Assembly: GCA_025765595.1 (NCBI GenBank)
Contig: JAIVFH010000103.1
Coordinates: 1-64,000, forward strand
DNA: 64,000 nt
Direction of reading: 5' to 3'
From: Obelidium mucronatum
Lineage: Eukaryota; Chytridiomycota; Chytridiomycetes; Chytridiales; Chytriomycetaceae
Positions 1 through 11,495 of this stretch are shown here, one piece after another. A model generated the notes under the pieces. It was not told where the DNA came from. It saw only the letters and a list, made by a program, of their open reading frames with translations, and searched no databases. Both the position numbers and the translations under genes were made by a program. The number at the start of each line of letters is the position of its first letter. Within the stretch, counting starts at the first letter, position 1.

Positions 1-2441
1 CCAAACAGTCCATGCAGTTTGTGCGAATAATTCCGGTTTGTGTGCTCATTGATTCCCCATTCAGTGACCAGAAATGCCTTTATTTTTTGGAAGGATGTTA
101 GAATTGTGAATAGAGTGTATTGATAGATGATTGATGGAGAGTGTAAAACAAGAAAAAAAAACACTCAACTTCATATTCTCGAAATCTTGGTCCAAAATCT
201 CAAGCAAGTTTCTCAAGTTATCATAATTCAAGCCTTTCGTTTCGTGATGAAAGTCATAATCCTTATACGATATCTGCGGGTGTTGCTCTTCTATTGATTT
301 CAAAGTGTTTTTGAACTTTGTTCCCAACGGTTCTTCCCTCCCTTCTTTGCCAACCAAGTCAACTACAGAAGAAGTAGAAGACAGAGAGTCAGAACAATGA
401 ATGTATCTCTTCACACCGCTTCTCACCAATTACAACAGACTTGTACAGCCTCTCGAGCTCCTCAATATGCAAAGTCAGCGCAGCCACGTTCTCCTCATCC
501 GTCTTGTTCAAGACAGGTGTTGGATTTAAAGTTTTGGTGGACGCAACTTGAGTCCAATAAAGTGGAATGGAACCGCTATAGAGAGGGAGGATGCGGATGT
601 TAATAACAGGATTTCACCAAAAAGCAAACAATCAACGTACCGAATCTGAAGAAAGGATCCAATATGTCGCTGACCATCCACCTAAGCGAAAAATTGAAGT
701 CTCAACATCTCCACATATTAAGAAAAAACCGTCAATACCGTTCCAAAAACAATCATCTCCGTCTCCACAAAATTGGCGACACGTCCAAGAGAATCAACAC
801 CGCGTCGTTCATATCGAAATCCAGCTCGATACTTGCTCCGTCTTGAAATCAAAGCGAAATCAAACTCATTTTTCCGTTCTTCTTCTTGCTCTTCCACGTC
901 TTCTCCAGCAACAGTAGTAGTAGCAGTCCGGATAGACATTCTTTCCTTCACTTGGACAAATCCTTGAATCATGGGTGTCAGGAATTCGGATGAAACTCCA
1001 ATGTCCTGCAAAGGTTTCAACGCAGATTGATTCCAGAAAAAGCGGTCATCTGCTGATGTTGCTCTATTTCTTGCTGACTCTCCTTCTTTTTGCTGTTGTT
1101 GTTCAGCAGCACGACGCGTCAGATCCCAACTTCCATCTGAATAAAAGAATGTCTGAAGTTCAAGCAAAGATTTAATATCGCTTGGTTGCACGGATTCCGC
1201 AGTGACAGGAGGTTGTGGTGTCCCAAGTGACCTTAATGAATTCAGCGATCCAATCAATGTGCTCTTGATGTTGGCATTGCTTCCGGGGCGAGTCATGGTA
1301 CGTGATGGCGATGGCGATGGATGATTAGAGTCAATTGAATTTGATTTGCTGGTTTCTGTGACTGATTCTGAGTCTGTTTGCTCATGCATCGTGGAGGAGG
1401 TGGTGATGGTAGTGGGACTCCAACAACATTTCCAACTCAGGTGAAGAATCAGGGCCACCGTGATTCACCACATGCAGATCCTTTGATTTAAATGGATATA
1501 ATGAAGAAACCATTTTCGACATTGTTTCGGCGGTTGATTGGCGTTTTGGAAGCTGTGGCGAAGGGTTCTGGTCTGAGACAGCATCTTCTCCAACTGATGT
1601 AGTCGACGATGTTTCCAAATCGTCGCCAGCAACAGCAAGCGGAGCTGGAGAATTATTGCTTTGAGTACGCGACCTGAGTGGTGCTTTCAAGACTGAAAGC
1701 GTATTCGATCCAATAGCCGACACCATCCCAACACTGCTCGACACCAGACCGACACCCAGTCCCACACCAGCCTTGACAGTTCCCACACCTAGACCCACAC
1801 CGGCTTTCACTGTATCTACACCGAGACCAACCCCCGCTTTGACAGTTGCAACGGACTGAATTCGTGCGGAATCAAGTGGACTCAAGTTGACCAGAGAAGT
1901 CGTATTCCGCTGAACGATTGCATCTGCCAAAGCAACAAGACATTCTGTTGCAGAATTGCAAGGCAAGACCGCGACCTTGAGTTGTTTTCGTGCGTCAATA
2001 TTCAATATCATGACGAAGTCATTTCACCTGTTCTACAACAAACACAGCAGATCCAGCAACACTACCAACACGCCTCCGCTTCGTAACAATCGTCAAATGC
2101 GGGATCCCGCGTTCCGAAACGGTATTGCCGCTTCCGCCCAACGAGACCACTCCTACAAGTCCTGGGAACTCATAACACTTTGCAGTACTGCCATTGTCCT
2201 CCTCCTCCAGCTCGAAAGGCCCTGTTCCTTTGGATATATTACCCGTCGAAAAGTCAACGTATATGGGTGTTTCGGATTGGTTTAGTTTCTCTAGGGCTGT
2301 GATTGGGTCTATTTCCGAGATTACATCGACAGCGGAGTCTGAAAGATCCCCTTCCTGTGGCTTGGGAGAGTATCCGAGAAGCATTTTGGATGTAGTGACT
2401 GCGAGAATGAAGGCTCGCTTGTTGGCAGTAGGTTGATCCAT
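1..2441 (-). CDS. SAC-domain phosphoinositide phosphatase, INPP5F/Sac2-like (3' end outside window)
   Basis: Multi-exon minus-strand gene whose C-terminal part, including the CX5R catalytic loop, lies beyond the left edge. Visible SAC-family blocks in order: an N-terminal beta region (KCYEFPGLVGVVSLGG, then VGSVAGSAVFVVEQ) at about 2440-2020; a low-complexity insert; DDRFFWNQ plus PMIQGFVQV; ISRRSKYRAGFRYERRGVD then VANFVETE (about 1100-740); GSIPLYWTQ (about 540); and LVGKEGREE with YKDYDFHHETKG (about 360-230). The DDRFFWN...PMIQGFVQ and ISRRS blocks resemble animal INPP5F/Sac2 more than yeast Sac1 or Fig4. Such enzymes remove the 4- or 5-phosphate from phosphoinositides on endosomal or Golgi membranes. 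Start chosen at the ATG giving MDQPTANKRAFILAVTTSK; an in-frame ATG 48 nt upstream is possible. Family is confident, subfamily moderate, catalysis not checkable here. Confidence 0.82.
1750..1850 (-). repeat. 33-nt coding repeat giving TVKAGVGLGVG 11-mers
   Basis: Three consecutive near-identical 33-nt units inside the low-complexity insert of the SAC gene encode TVKAGVGLGVD, TVKAGVGLGVG and TVKAGVGLGVG, followed by a fourth diverged unit (LVSSSVGMVSA). The 11-residue period fits an amphipathic 11/3 helix. Confidence 0.8.
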
Positions 2442-2703
2442 TTGTGTGTGTCTTTGCGCAAATTTGGGTGCAATCAATTTCACCCACAATGCACTTTAAC
2501 AATTTGCAGTGAAAGGGACAAAAACGTGGTCGTGCAAAGATGCATTCATCAGCTCCTTCCCACTCAGGTAAGGTGGATTATACTCGGTGACCGTCACAAC
2601 AAATGGCTGACAACATCCGAATTGAAAATTGAAAAAAAAAACATGTTGGGCTTTCGATCCAGTTTATTCAAGAAGCGTGTGTCCGTGTGGGAGGGCACAT
2701 CAC

Positions 2704-3423
2704 TTATTTCACTCCACGGATCGCAAGATCCAAGTTCAAATCAGTTGGTTGAAGATGTGGCAGAGACTTTTCCCAGCGGTAAATAATTCCAGGAGGACGG
2801 ACTGGAAGACCAGCTGTGACAGGAGTTGATGATTGCATTTCACCAGAAACACCGCTGGCAATACTGTATTGTTGAATTTTTTAGATCGTGATGGTACTGA
2901 AATTCCTGAGGGGGAGGGGAATTTTGATATTCACCTGCGAGTAGCACCTGAGCCAATAAGCTTCACAATATCTTCACTGGTATAAACAGCAGTGGCTGGG
3001 TAAGCTCTGCGAGTATCACGGTTGTAGTAACGGTTGTCGAAAATCTTGCGTTCTGCCGGGCGCTTAAAGTCTGGTTGAGATCTGATAAATGTGCATAGAA
3101 AAATGTAAAATCGAATCAGTATTTCTGATTATGTTGGGTGTGTGGTTTGATGCGAGTACAAGACTCTCCAAAATACGATAACAATTGATTCCCAGTTTGA
3201 TGATAGTATATATATCCAGCCTCCGTCAGCCATAGATAATCATATTGAATTGATATAACGAGGGCTTATGGTGATTGAGGAATTATTGAAATGGTTGACT
3301 TTTTTTTCGTACCCTGGCGAGACAGTTCGGTATTCACTAGCCTAAGGGATCAGAGAGCGCTATCAATATCTGGATCTTACAACTCATTTCGAAGACTTAC
3401 GACTGGAGTGATGGCTGGGTCAT
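2704..3423 (-). CDS. Small NDUFA7/B14.5a-like complex I accessory subunit
   Basis: Three-exon model: exon 1 3401-3423, exon 2 2935-3081, exon 3 2704-2863. The three exons sum to 330 nt and give a closed 109-aa protein with matching splice phases; donors read gtaagt and gtgaat. The protein begins MTQPSLQSSQPDFKRPAERK, contains NRYYNRDTRRAYP in the middle, and ends with PVTAGLPVRPPGI then YRWEKSLPHLQP. The length and the C-terminal 'PVTP.PP...RWE.S...P' pattern resemble mitochondrial complex I subunit NDUFA7 (B14.5a; fungal NUZM), a peripheral subunit of the NADH:ubiquinone oxidoreductase. No transmembrane segment is visible. The splice structure is well supported; the family call rests on short motifs and is moderate. 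It lies just upstream of the SAC gene and downstream of KMO, all on minus. Confidence 0.58.
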
Positions 3424-3697
3424 TTGGTCTCTGTGATTTATCTCCTCGTAAGTGGTCGCTTCTCAAAATATTCAATCCCCTGGACAAAGCTTACAACTCG
3501 GTAGATCCAAGCCAAGTCCTTCAGAGAACGTGGAACTCCTCCAAAGTGTTTGGTGATGAATTGCTCCAATCCCATTTTTTAGATAATAAAATGTGAAAAC
3601 GAAGAAAATAACAGAAATAAATTATTTAAAAAGGAATAAACTAAATATTAAACTCAAAGAGATTGGAAAAGTGAATTTATTCAGAATTCCACCCAAA

Positions 3698-5417
<1,720 letters not shown>

Positions 5418-5463
5418 TTGAAATTGAGTGTTTTGTAAAATAATAATAATGTCAATGATTTCA

Positions 5464-5465
<2 letters not shown>

Positions 5466-5504
<39 letters not shown>
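5466..5504. repeat. Poly-C homopolymer, 39 nt
   Basis: An uninterrupted run of 39 C lies 49 bp upstream of the KMO start (minus) and about 230 bp upstream of the plus-strand gene at 5739, so it sits in a divergent intergenic region. Run length in the consensus may be inexact. Confidence 0.9.
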
Positions 5505-5738
5505 TGCACGATCTATTTCATGCGCCCCCCGCACACAATACATGTTCCGAAATGGTCCGATTGAAAAGAAAGAACAATCGCAATATAATACAACCAGAAG
5601 TGCATCATTTAATATCCTAAAAGAAGTCAAGGCTTCGGGTCAAGTGGATTCTAAAAATACAAATATTGCAATGAGGCGGGCCAACATTTATGGTGGACTG
5701 ACAATTTAAAACAAAATAAAACAGAATAATAGATAAAA

Positions 5739-8700
5739 ATGCCAAAACCAAAAACGTAAATAGGGGGTGTCACTTGTTTGGGAAATTTTTCACGAAGAAA
5801 TCGTGATTGCATTTTGATTGGCTAGAGCAGTTTCACGAAGATTCGTTATCACGAAAATTCTTCACGAAGTTTTTTCTTCCAGAAAACAATCACGAACTGA
5901 ACATGCCGAAAGGACCACCCCCAACAAGGCCATTGGGGTCACAACCCAATGCACCACCTCCGCCACCCAGTGTCCAACAAAGTGTTGGAACAACAAAAAA
6001 GGCGCCAACCTGTAGGTAACAGACACTATCTGTATTGGATTAACCATTTCATCAGCTGTTGTAGAGCAAAACTCGATTGGCAAAAGCCCCAAGCCTGCCT
6101 CCAAGACTCCAAAAAAGCACGTTGGAAAAGGATCAGGCGGAACCGAGGACTTGGCAAGCCCAGTTGGAACCACATCCAAACAGAAGATAAACTGGAGTAA
6201 GGATGCTGTCGAACCGAAAGGCAAATCCAGCCATGACATTTTAATTGATTGGTTGACCACAGAGGGTAATTACTCACGATGGAAAGGAGATACGGAAGGG
6301 GGGGTGACCAAAGAGACACTGTGCTCAGAGATTGTTTCTGAGATGATAACCCATGGGATCAAGCACAGGGACAACAACATGGTTCGCACAAAGATCGGAG
6401 ATTTGGAGAAGTCCTTCAAGAGAGCGGTGGACTGGCGTGCAAATACTGGGCAGGGGATTCTGGACTCTTCCACAAAGACAGAAGCTGAAAAGGAAGCGGA
6501 GATCAAGCTATATTTGAAAAAGCTGTGTCCCTTCTACGAGGAACTTGAGCCGGTGATGGGGGAACGTGCATCAAGTCGGCCATTTGCAACCAATGAAGAT
6601 TCTGACGACCCGGATGAAGAGATTGGTGAAGAAGAGCGAAGTGATGGTGAAGAGCCTTCTAAAAAGGACAGCTCAAATGGAGCCGTCTTGTCACCGACCG
6701 TTCCTCCATCAGTTAATGGATCAGTGGTGTCATTGGAAAGCACATCTTCGAAAGCAAGTGGTAAAAAATCCTCACGCCGACAGTTGTCAGGAGTGGAAGC
6801 ATGGGAAATCATGGAAGATCGTAACCATGAGCTGGAGCAACGGAGGTTGCAATTAGAGGAGAATCGATTCAAGGCTGAACAAGAGGAGCGTGGTACCTTG
6901 AAGAGAAAGGTTGAAGCTGAGGCCGAGGAGGCAAGATCGAACGCAAGACGTGCGAAATTGTTGGCCCTGAGAGAAGAGATTGAATTGAGGAAGGAGCTTC
7001 AAAAGCAAGGATTATCAGATACCGAGATCGACGAATTCCTGAAGTGATAATAAATTCAAATAATCCAGTTTATTTCTTCAAAATAATTAACAAGTTGTTC
7101 ACGCCTCCGTTTCCCTGCATCTAATTCCAATGTCGTTGACTGCCTGTTATCGGCTCCAACAGCAGTGGTGTCTTCTTCCTCCTCTTCAACATCGCCGATC
7201 TCCCAACCATCTCCATTAAAATCGATGCAAATATTGTGAATAATTGCACAAACTGTCTGCATGTTGATAATAAAGCGCATGCTATTTGGTGCATTCAAAA
7301 GCTGCCGCATTGATTTGAGTATTTGAAATCGACTTTTCAGCATTCCAATGCAATGCTCGGCTTTGATTCTTGCACGAGCAAGCATTGTATTAAACTTTTG
7401 CTCTCTTCGCGGCATCTGTCCTCCAATTCGCTTCTTGAATGCTGGTATTAATCGATTTGTTGGTGTATACGCAGAATCCCCAAGGATGTATTGAGATTCG
7501 CTGAAGAAATCGTCAGTGAATCTTCCAAAACGACTGTTGGAAAGCACTCGTTGATCGTGTGCCGAGCCAGCCCACCCTGTATAGAAGTAAAGAATTCGTC
7601 CTTGATGGTCACAGATAACTTGCGCATTGACTGCATACGTCCCTTTCCGTGTATAAAAGTCTTCCCCACAATGCAACGGTTTTGTGTCCAGTGGAAATAG
7701 TGTCCCATCAACAAAGCCTACGCAATTACGAAATCCGTATGCTTGCTGGATTGCAGCTGCATTACTTTCACGCTTCTGTGCATTAGGCCAGGACAGGAAC
7801 TGCGACTTCAATGACATTATGGCCGTGAATACTCTCCGAGTGAATAAAGAGAGGCTTCCGACTGACGTGTTGTTAAAGCGGCTGAGTTTGTGATGTCCTG
7901 CACCATTTCCACTAAATCCAAGACGATTGAGAACAATCAAAAGCTGAAGAGCAGATGGCGTTTGCGGTTTTTTCCCTTTGCTCTTAAATACGGAGTGATG
8001 CTTAATCAAGCCATGCAGGTGGTGAAATTGATCTCGAGTCAAACGAAACTCCTGCTTGAAAGCTTCGTCAGACAGCATTGCATCCAACGTTGCTCCATTT
8101 GGCTGATGATCGGCTTTATGAATGCGAGGTACAGAATAGCGGCTGGTTCGCAGGATGCAAATCAGACAGCGAAGTCTTCTCAAGCTTCTCTTACGGTTGT
8201 CATTGTGCAATCCGATTGACCGCTGGTGGAGGTATCGTTGTGAAAGCTGTTCGAGATTGTATTCCAGTACCCGGATTGTTTGTTGGCGCTGGCTGGCTCG
8301 TGGCATTTGCAACGGATTGGTGTTTTCGTGATAGGGGGGTCTCAATTCTTCAATGATATCACGAATAAATTTTCACGAAATCATTTTTTTCACGAAAAAC
8401 AAGTGACACCCCCTAATATACCTCCTGTCATCAAACATTCAATCTCTCTAACGTTCATCGCACATTCGTATGCTGACTTCAGGAATATCATCCGCAGAAG
8501 GCATGACTGCCAAAAAAAGCAGTTGTTGATGCACAAATTGGAGGAGTCGCGAGTTAACCTCCGCAAGGACTTAGTTGGCGACACTGGCAAGTGCTTTCAC
8601 AATGCATTACCAAAATAAAAATGACTAACATCTGGGGTCAGGCACGACCGACCTGGGAAATCTGCTGCATAAGTCAACCATCCTTGAGGACAGAGATTCT

Positions 8701-9225
8701 CCGAAACCCCCAGGCGTCACAAGCCATTACACCCATAAATCATCTCTCACCAGGTTCAAAGAAAAGAGAGCGAAGTCACTTGTCGCACATGCCGCAAGGC
8801 GCGAAGCAAAACTCCAACTAGAGTGGGAAGACGCGTTCTTCGCCAACAAAACGAAAGATGAAATCGAAATTAAACTTTTCGGAAGCATTATTTCGGATGA
8901 TGAGGAAGAAATACTGCCCTTGCCTCAAGCATCAGTATGCACCTCATTCAAAACTCACTTGTGGTCAGCCTGGGTTGCCAAGGAACATGAGCAATTCCTT
9001 CAGATGGCACAAACAGACATCGCCCTGTGGACTCGTATGCTAGAAGCAATTAAACGCTATCTAGTGGGAACACTTGCAGTTGACCAGTTGCGTGTCTGTA
9101 GAATTTACATAAAAAACGCGCCAGCACCGCCGCACATGATGATACCAGATGCCCTAAAAAACGAGTATATACATTGGTTCGGAGAGTGTGTCAAATGCAG
9201 CTTTCGCATTGACTATGATTCCTAG
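5739..9225 (+). CDS. Hypothetical charged protein; intron 1 hosts a Harbinger transposon
   Basis: Exons 5739-5755, 8483-8586 and 8642-9225 join to 705 nt with consistent phases and encode 234 aa with no known domain. Intron 1 starts with donor gtaaat at 5756; the transposon begins right after it at 5762, and the intron resumes at 8415, ending ctgacttcag. Without the element and one target copy the intron would be 71 nt, typical here. Intron 2 (8587-8641) has a GC donor (gcaagt) and a ctaac branch-like site. The protein is rich in Lys/Arg/Glu in its first half (MPKPKTNIIRRRHDCQKKQ), then has a Trp-containing segment (THLWSAWVAKEHEQF) and a short Cys pair near the end. Function unknown. A related but broken stretch lies at 9684-9861, so this belongs to a small local family. 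Confidence 0.6.
5762..5779 (+). repeat. Harbinger left terminal inverted repeat
   Basis: AGGGGGTGTCACTTGTTT, identical to the reverse complement of 8397-8414. Confidence 0.95.
5788..5897. repeat. Subterminal TTCACGAA-type repeats, left end
   Basis: The octamer TTCACGAA or its core TCACGAA occurs about five times in roughly 105 bp inside the left terminus, and an inverted copy (atcgtga) is also present. Four matching copies lie inside the right terminus between about 8325 and 8401. Such clusters commonly bind the element's own DNA-binding protein; that role is inferred. Confidence 0.75.
5903..7047 (+). CDS. Harbinger-associated Myb/SANT-like DNA-binding protein
   Basis: Two exons (5903-6011 and 6056-7047) give a 366-aa protein. 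The N-terminus is Pro-rich (MPKGPPPTRPLGSQ). A folded segment from about residue 95 reads DILIDWLTTEGNYSRWKG, then a basic helix region (TKIGDLEKSFKRAVDW) and CPFYEELEPVM, the trihelix/Myb-like domain usually found beside fungal and oomycete Harbinger transposases. An acidic linker and a C-terminal Glu/Arg-rich coiled coil (about residues 290-366) follow. Such proteins help import the transposase into the nucleus and recruit it to the element ends. The start lies just after the last left subterminal repeat. The intron donor gtaggt and acceptor catcag keep the frame. Confidence 0.8.
7056..8345 (-). CDS. Harbinger transposase (DDE superfamily)
   Basis: Intact single-exon frame of 429 aa (or 416 aa from an internal Met giving MPRASQRQQ). 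Catalytic residues are visible in order: Asp in FVDGTLFPLD, Asp in GWAGSAHDQRVL, Asp in ILGDSAYTP and Glu in ARIKAEHCIGMLKSRF, as in the DDE_Tnp_4 fold. The N-terminal helix-turn-helix region contains LTRDQFHHLHGLI, and the C-terminus is acidic (DVEEEEEDTT). It catalyses excision and insertion at 3-bp targets together with the partner encoded on the other strand. No stops or frameshifts interrupt the catalytic core. Confidence 0.92.
   Translation of the reverse strand: MRPPYHENTNPLQMPRASQRQQTIRVLEYNLEQLSQRYLHQRSIGLHNDNRKRSLRRLRCLICILRTSRYSVPRIHKADHQPNGATLDAMLSDEAFKQEFRLTRDQFHHLHGLIKHHSVFKSKGKKPQTPSALQLLIVLNRLGFSGNGAGHHKLSRFNNTSVGSLSLFTRRVFTAIMSLKSQFLSWPNAQKRESNAAAIQQAYGFRNCVGFVDGTLFPLDTKPLHCGEDFYTRKGTYAVNAQVICDHQGRILYFYTGWAGSAHDQRVLSNSRFGRFTDDFFSESQYILGDSAYTPTNRLIPAFKKRIGGQMPRREQKFNTMLARARIKAEHCIGMLKSRFQILKSMRQLLNAPNSMRFIINMQTVCAIIHNICIDFNGDGWEIGDVEEEEEDTTAVGADNRQSTTLELDAGKRRREQLVNYFEEINWII
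8397..8414 (-). repeat. Harbinger right terminal inverted repeat
   Basis: Reverse complement of the left terminus at 5762-5779, 18 of 18 matching. Confidence 0.95.
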
Positions 9226-9683
9226 TTGTTTTGTTAGCTTGATTAAATTTCCCTTTCGTCCACCAAATCGCAAAATCCCAGCTTTATCATCTTCAAACTT
9301 TTATCTTTTTCTCTCTCTTTTTTTCTCTCTTTGTTTTTCCTCTGTTTTTTTGTTTGTTGATTTGATTGTTTTAACAAGATTGAAGATAACTCTCACAATC
9401 TTTGTTATCCCCTTTCTTTCTCTCTTTATTTGCTTTTGCAAAGTGTGAATTTTGATGAAAGCCCCTGAAAACTGTTTTGATTAACTGTGCGCGTCTGCAA
9501 GAACTGCACTCTGTTGAGCATTCAATTCTTAGCAAGTTTCATTCCTTTCAGATTTTCCAGCGTGATTGTTCTCCTCTTTGGGAAGCACGGTGGACGTTGG
9601 TTGAGGAATACTGACAATGGAATACTGTCAGTGCAGGTAATCTTCGCAATGTGGCACCCAAATATAAAAGTCTAGCTCATGAC
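9226..9683. other. Intergenic, pyrimidine-rich, no gene seen
   Basis: T-rich and TC-rich stretches, especially 9290-9430. Only short unsupported reading frames are present. The segment separates the host gene from its decayed relative. Confidence 0.5.
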
Positions 9684-9861
9684 AGGCTTAGGAAATCTGC
9701 TGCATAAGTCTCTCATTTCACGGGCACCGCCTCTCTCACACGTCACCGGTCCTTTCCCCGACATATGATCCCTCAGCAAGTTAAACCAAGAGCAAGCGGC
9801 ATCACTTGCCGAACAATCAATGAAGAACTTGAGAGATTCTGACCTCATAAATTCTCAAGTG
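9684..9861 (+). pseudogene. Decayed relative of the 5739-9225 gene
   Basis: After an acceptor-like ctcatgacag the frame reads LGNLLHKSLISRAPP, matching LGNLLHKSTILEDRD in exon 3 of the upstream gene; 20 nt (ggaaatctgctgcataagtc) are identical. Further on SLSKLNQEQAASLAEQ aligns with SLTRFKEKRAKSLVAH. A TGA codon interrupts the frame between the two blocks, so this copy is probably non-functional. Confidence 0.55.
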
Positions 9862-9894
9862 ATCTTAATCCAACCAAACAGTTGTTTTGGATTT

Positions 9895-10415
9895 TAGAAT
9901 ATTGACACCAACCCTTAATCTGAAAACGCAGCTGAAAGAATCTGCTCAAACCTTTATAACCGAAGTCAAGAAAGGTACAGCAGGCAGGAAAAACACTCAT
10001 CACAACTCACCTGACATTGAGTGCTTTTGTAGCGAAAGCAGGCAGACAAGCAACTGCAAAACACCAAATGAGCGTCAGCGCTTGGGCAAAGTTGAAGAAA
10101 CTTGAGCAAACAGAGTCTGAGTATAGAATATCCTGTGAGGCAGAAACCGCTGGTTTTGCTTTGGTGCATGAGCAGCAGCTGAAGGAGCTGGAAGAAAACA
10201 TTCGTTATCGGGATACGTATAGCAAGAAACGAAATGTTAGAGCTCGAGTACGTGACAGACGCGCGACGAAGAGATCGCCAACGACTAGCGACTAAGAGGT
10301 CGCTAAAGACGCGTTGCGGTTGATGGAAGCTCAGCATCGCGTCATTGTGTTTCTGCGGGATCAGGAGAGGATTGATGCCATTCGCTTCGCTGACGAAGTG
10401 AGCAGTTCAGAATAA
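9895..10415 (+). CDS. Hypothetical coiled-coil protein (5' end unresolved)
   Basis: Three putative exons can be joined in frame: a block ending QTFITEVKK, an exon from about 10033 reading KAGRQATAKHQMSVSAWAK, and, after a short intron removing an in-frame TAA, VAKDALRLMEAQHRVIVFLRD up to the stop at 10413-10415. The protein is rich in Glu, Lys and Ala and probably forms coiled coil. No start codon could be assigned. It follows the decayed copy and may be its 3' continuation. No family is recognised. Confidence 0.35.
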
Positions 10416-10501
10416 AATTATTACTTATACCCTCTTCTGTCGAACAATTAGATCATGACGCGATTACATCGTGCTTCGAAATCATAAAAAAAACTCTCGA
10501 A

Positions 10502-11465
10502 ATGGTCTTCACTGGAATCGTCGAATGCATGGGCACAATCAGCTCGATTGTTGAATCAGACAACACTTGGGGCGGAGGCAACGGGCTCTCTGTGACAATC
10601 GCGGATGCTGCCACTGTCCTTCCTGACGTCAACCTGGGCGACTCCATCATGGTCAGCGGTGAGCACCATCAGTTTTCGTCCCGCTGTTCCTTCTCTTACT
10701 TGTTCTCTTAAACGCACGTCTAAAACAATTGAATAATCAAATAGGTGTCTGTGTGACAGTCACTGAGTTTGACGTTGCCGCTGGCACCTTCAAAGTTGGC
10801 ATCGCCCCTGAAACAGTTCGCCGCACTAATCTTGGCCAATGGAAAGTCGGCGGAAAAGTGAATCTGGAACGAGCAATGCTGGCTGGAAAGACCCGTTTGG
10901 GCGGCCACGTCGTGTGAGTTTGTTTCTTTTGATCCCATCGAGGTCCCGATCGAAATACTTAAAACCGAATTACTAATAATGCAGACAAGGCCATGTGGAT
11001 TGTCCCGTTACACTCGTCTCACGTCGTCCAGATCCCCCAAACTCAATCGTGCTGAGGTTCCACATTGCCCCGCTCAAGGACTTGATTGCTTCCAACGTGC
11101 TCAGCGCTACAGACTCAGACCCCCTGCAATTCGTGACATCAAAAGGATATGTTTGTTTGAATGGAACTTCCCTTACTGTGACAAATGTGGATCGAGACGC
11201 TCGGTGTTTTGAAGTCATGTTGATTGCATACACACAGCAACACGTGAATTTGCCGTTGGCAGCTGTGAATGATCAAATCAATTTGGAAGTCGATGAGCTT
11301 TCTAAATATGTTGAGAGTGTCGTTCGAGCTTTTGTTGACAATGAAAGTGTGGCTGCTGCGTCTGGAGAAAATGGTAGTGAGTCTGCGCTAGGTGGATTAA
11401 TTAAGAGACTAGTTGACGAAGCTGTCGATAAGAAGTTGAAAGCTGCTGGAATCGTGCCCAAGTAA
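10502..11465 (+). CDS. RIB5: Riboflavin synthase, alpha chain
   Basis: Converts two molecules of 6,7-dimethyl-8-ribityllumazine to riboflavin and a pyrimidine, the last step of vitamin B2 synthesis, in the cytosol. Exons 10502-10658, 10745-10913 and 10985-11465 total 807 nt (268 aa). The N-terminal hallmark MVFTGIVECMG is followed by barrel 1 (GVCVTVTEF, NLGQWKVGGKVNLERA) and barrel 2 (GHVDCPVTLV, NGTSLTVTNVD, TQQHVNLP). The conserved Phe3 and the SLTV segment are present. A C-terminal tail of about 60 residues, Ser/Glu-rich then KRLVDEAVDKKLKAAG, is longer than in bacterial enzymes of about 200-215 aa. Introns are GT-AG and phase-consistent. Confidence 0.95.
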
Positions 11466-11495
11466 AAGGCCAGAAAAGAACCTGTCAAAATAAAA

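Larger units (their letters stand above)
5762..8414. mobile_element. PIF/Harbinger DNA transposon, complete
   Basis: A 2653-bp element bounded by perfect 18-bp terminal inverted repeats (AGGGGGTGTCACTTGTTT) and flanked by a 3-bp direct repeat AAT (5759-5761 and 8415-8417), the target-site length of the superfamily. It carries the usual two convergent genes: a Myb/SANT-like DNA-binding protein (plus) and a DDE transposase (minus), whose stop codons are only 8 bp apart. Both frames are open, so the copy may be recent and possibly active. It lies inside intron 1 of a host gene. Confidence 0.93.
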
